From the NCBI GenBank assembly GCA_934454745.1, contig CAKSGP010000114.1, positions 1 through 5,564 of the forward strand: a DNA stretch of 5,564 bases, read 5' to 3'. Numbering within the stretch: position 1 is the first letter of the stretch; every line of letters begins with the position of its first letter. The DNA is from an uncultured Clostridia bacterium (GTDB taxonomy: Bacteria; Bacillota; Clostridia; UBA1381). The notes beneath the pieces are model-generated. The model was given only the letters and a program-made list of their open reading frames with translations, did not search any database and was not told the origin of the DNA. Below are positions 5,405-5,564 of the stretch, piece by piece. The position numbers and the translations under genes are program-made.

Positions 5405-5410
5405 CCTCCT
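5405..5410 (-). promoter_or_regulatory. Shine-Dalgarno site that decides the rpsO start
   Basis: AGGAGG followed by TG, with an 8-nt spacer to ATG 5396. Its last base and the next two form the alternative GTG, which is therefore not the start. Confidence 0.85.
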
Positions 5411-5425
5411 ATGTTTTAACTATCG

Positions 5426-5470
5426 CCCTGTTCTGAGAATGCGTTGGTGAATCGCGTATCTAAGAATGGG
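5426..5470 (-). promoter_or_regulatory. Possible structured rpsO (S15) leader
   Basis: Minus-strand RNA can form an irregular hairpin: CCC (5470-5468) with GGG (5428-5426), TTCT (5466-5463) with AGAA (5434-5431), AGA (5461-5459) with TCT (5438-5436), and GCG (5455-5453) with CGC (5443-5441). These 13 pairs are broken by small internal loops and closed by a 9-nt loop. It ends 15 nt before the AGGAGG. S15 autoregulatory leaders are known and differ between phyla; the match here is positional only and the stems are short. Confidence 0.3.
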
Positions 5471-5510
5471 TTCTTCTGAAAATTTCAAATTAATAATGTA
5501 ACAAATATAC

Positions 5511-5564
5511 TTATTTGCCTTCTCTGTTGAAACGCTTGTTGAACTTTTCAACTCTACCGCCTGT
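5511..5564 (-). CDS. rpmE: Large ribosomal subunit protein L31 (bL31), C-terminal end only
   Basis: The right edge cuts this gene; the last 17 codons and a TAA stop are present. The peptide TGGRVEKFNKRFNREGK matches the conserved L31 C-terminus (family form TGGRVEKFxxRF), which is in frame right up to the edge. L31 is a 50S protein at the intersubunit bridge. The zinc-binding cysteines that separate the two L31 types lie outside the window, so the type cannot be given. No terminator is visible between this stop and rpsO, so co-transcription is possible. Confidence 0.88.
   Translation of the reverse strand, partial: TGGRVEKFNKRFNREGK

Noticed and set aside
5397..5405. rpsO start at GTG 5405
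   Set aside because: The GTG overlaps the AGGAGG itself; the ATG at 5396 has ideal spacing and gives the standard S15 N-terminus.
5471..5510. Terminator after rpmE
   Set aside because: Only AATTT-G-AAATT is present, which cannot form a stable hairpin; no terminator is supported.
1..5564. Defence system, mobile element, CRISPR or other novel multi-gene system
   Set aside because: All complete genes are conserved housekeeping genes on one strand, with no transposase, integrase, repeat array or unknown gene cluster.

Overview
The window is a run of housekeeping genes, all transcribed from the minus strand (right to left). It looks like a chromosomal segment of a low-to-moderate-GC Firmicute, probably a gut-type member of class Clostridia. 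The grounds are strong AGGAGG-type Shine-Dalgarno sites, TATAAT-type promoters in AT-rich gaps, a circularly permuted RbgA/YlqF GTPase, a short single-span signal peptidase I of the Gram-positive kind, and the rplS-lepB-rbgA gene order. No mobile element, CRISPR array, tRNA or rRNA was found.

In transcription order: the last 17 codons of rpmE (L31, 5511-5564); rpsO (S15, 5130-5396); a hairpin terminator; a long structured leader; pnp (polynucleotide phosphorylase, 2845-4962); a strong terminator; one or two promoters and a probable L19 leader; rplS (L19, 2278-2628); a second strong terminator; lepB (signal peptidase I, 1516-2154); an intercistronic hairpin; rbgA (50S assembly GTPase, 629-1468); a promoter; and the 5' two thirds or so of a sugar-nucleotide-type nucleotidyltransferase gene (1-517), which runs off the left edge. 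Every complete gene reads intact, with no frameshift. Three starts (rpsO, rplS, lepB) are set by Shine-Dalgarno position and are shorter than the longest open frames.

The genes form three functional blocks: ribosome parts with RNA turnover (rpmE, rpsO, pnp); ribosome part, protein export and ribosome maturation (rplS, lepB, rbgA); and one unrelated sugar-nucleotide or cell-surface enzyme under its own promoter. The coding content is conserved. What merits a second look lies in the gaps, where nearly every one holds a predicted RNA structure: a split 22-bp hairpin ahead of pnp that competes with a palindrome, a two-stem L19-type leader, a possible S15 leader, and a terminator sitting only 7 nt ahead of the lepB ribosome-binding site. 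I did not find a convincing previously undescribed system; the RNA structures are manual predictions without computed energies or alignments.
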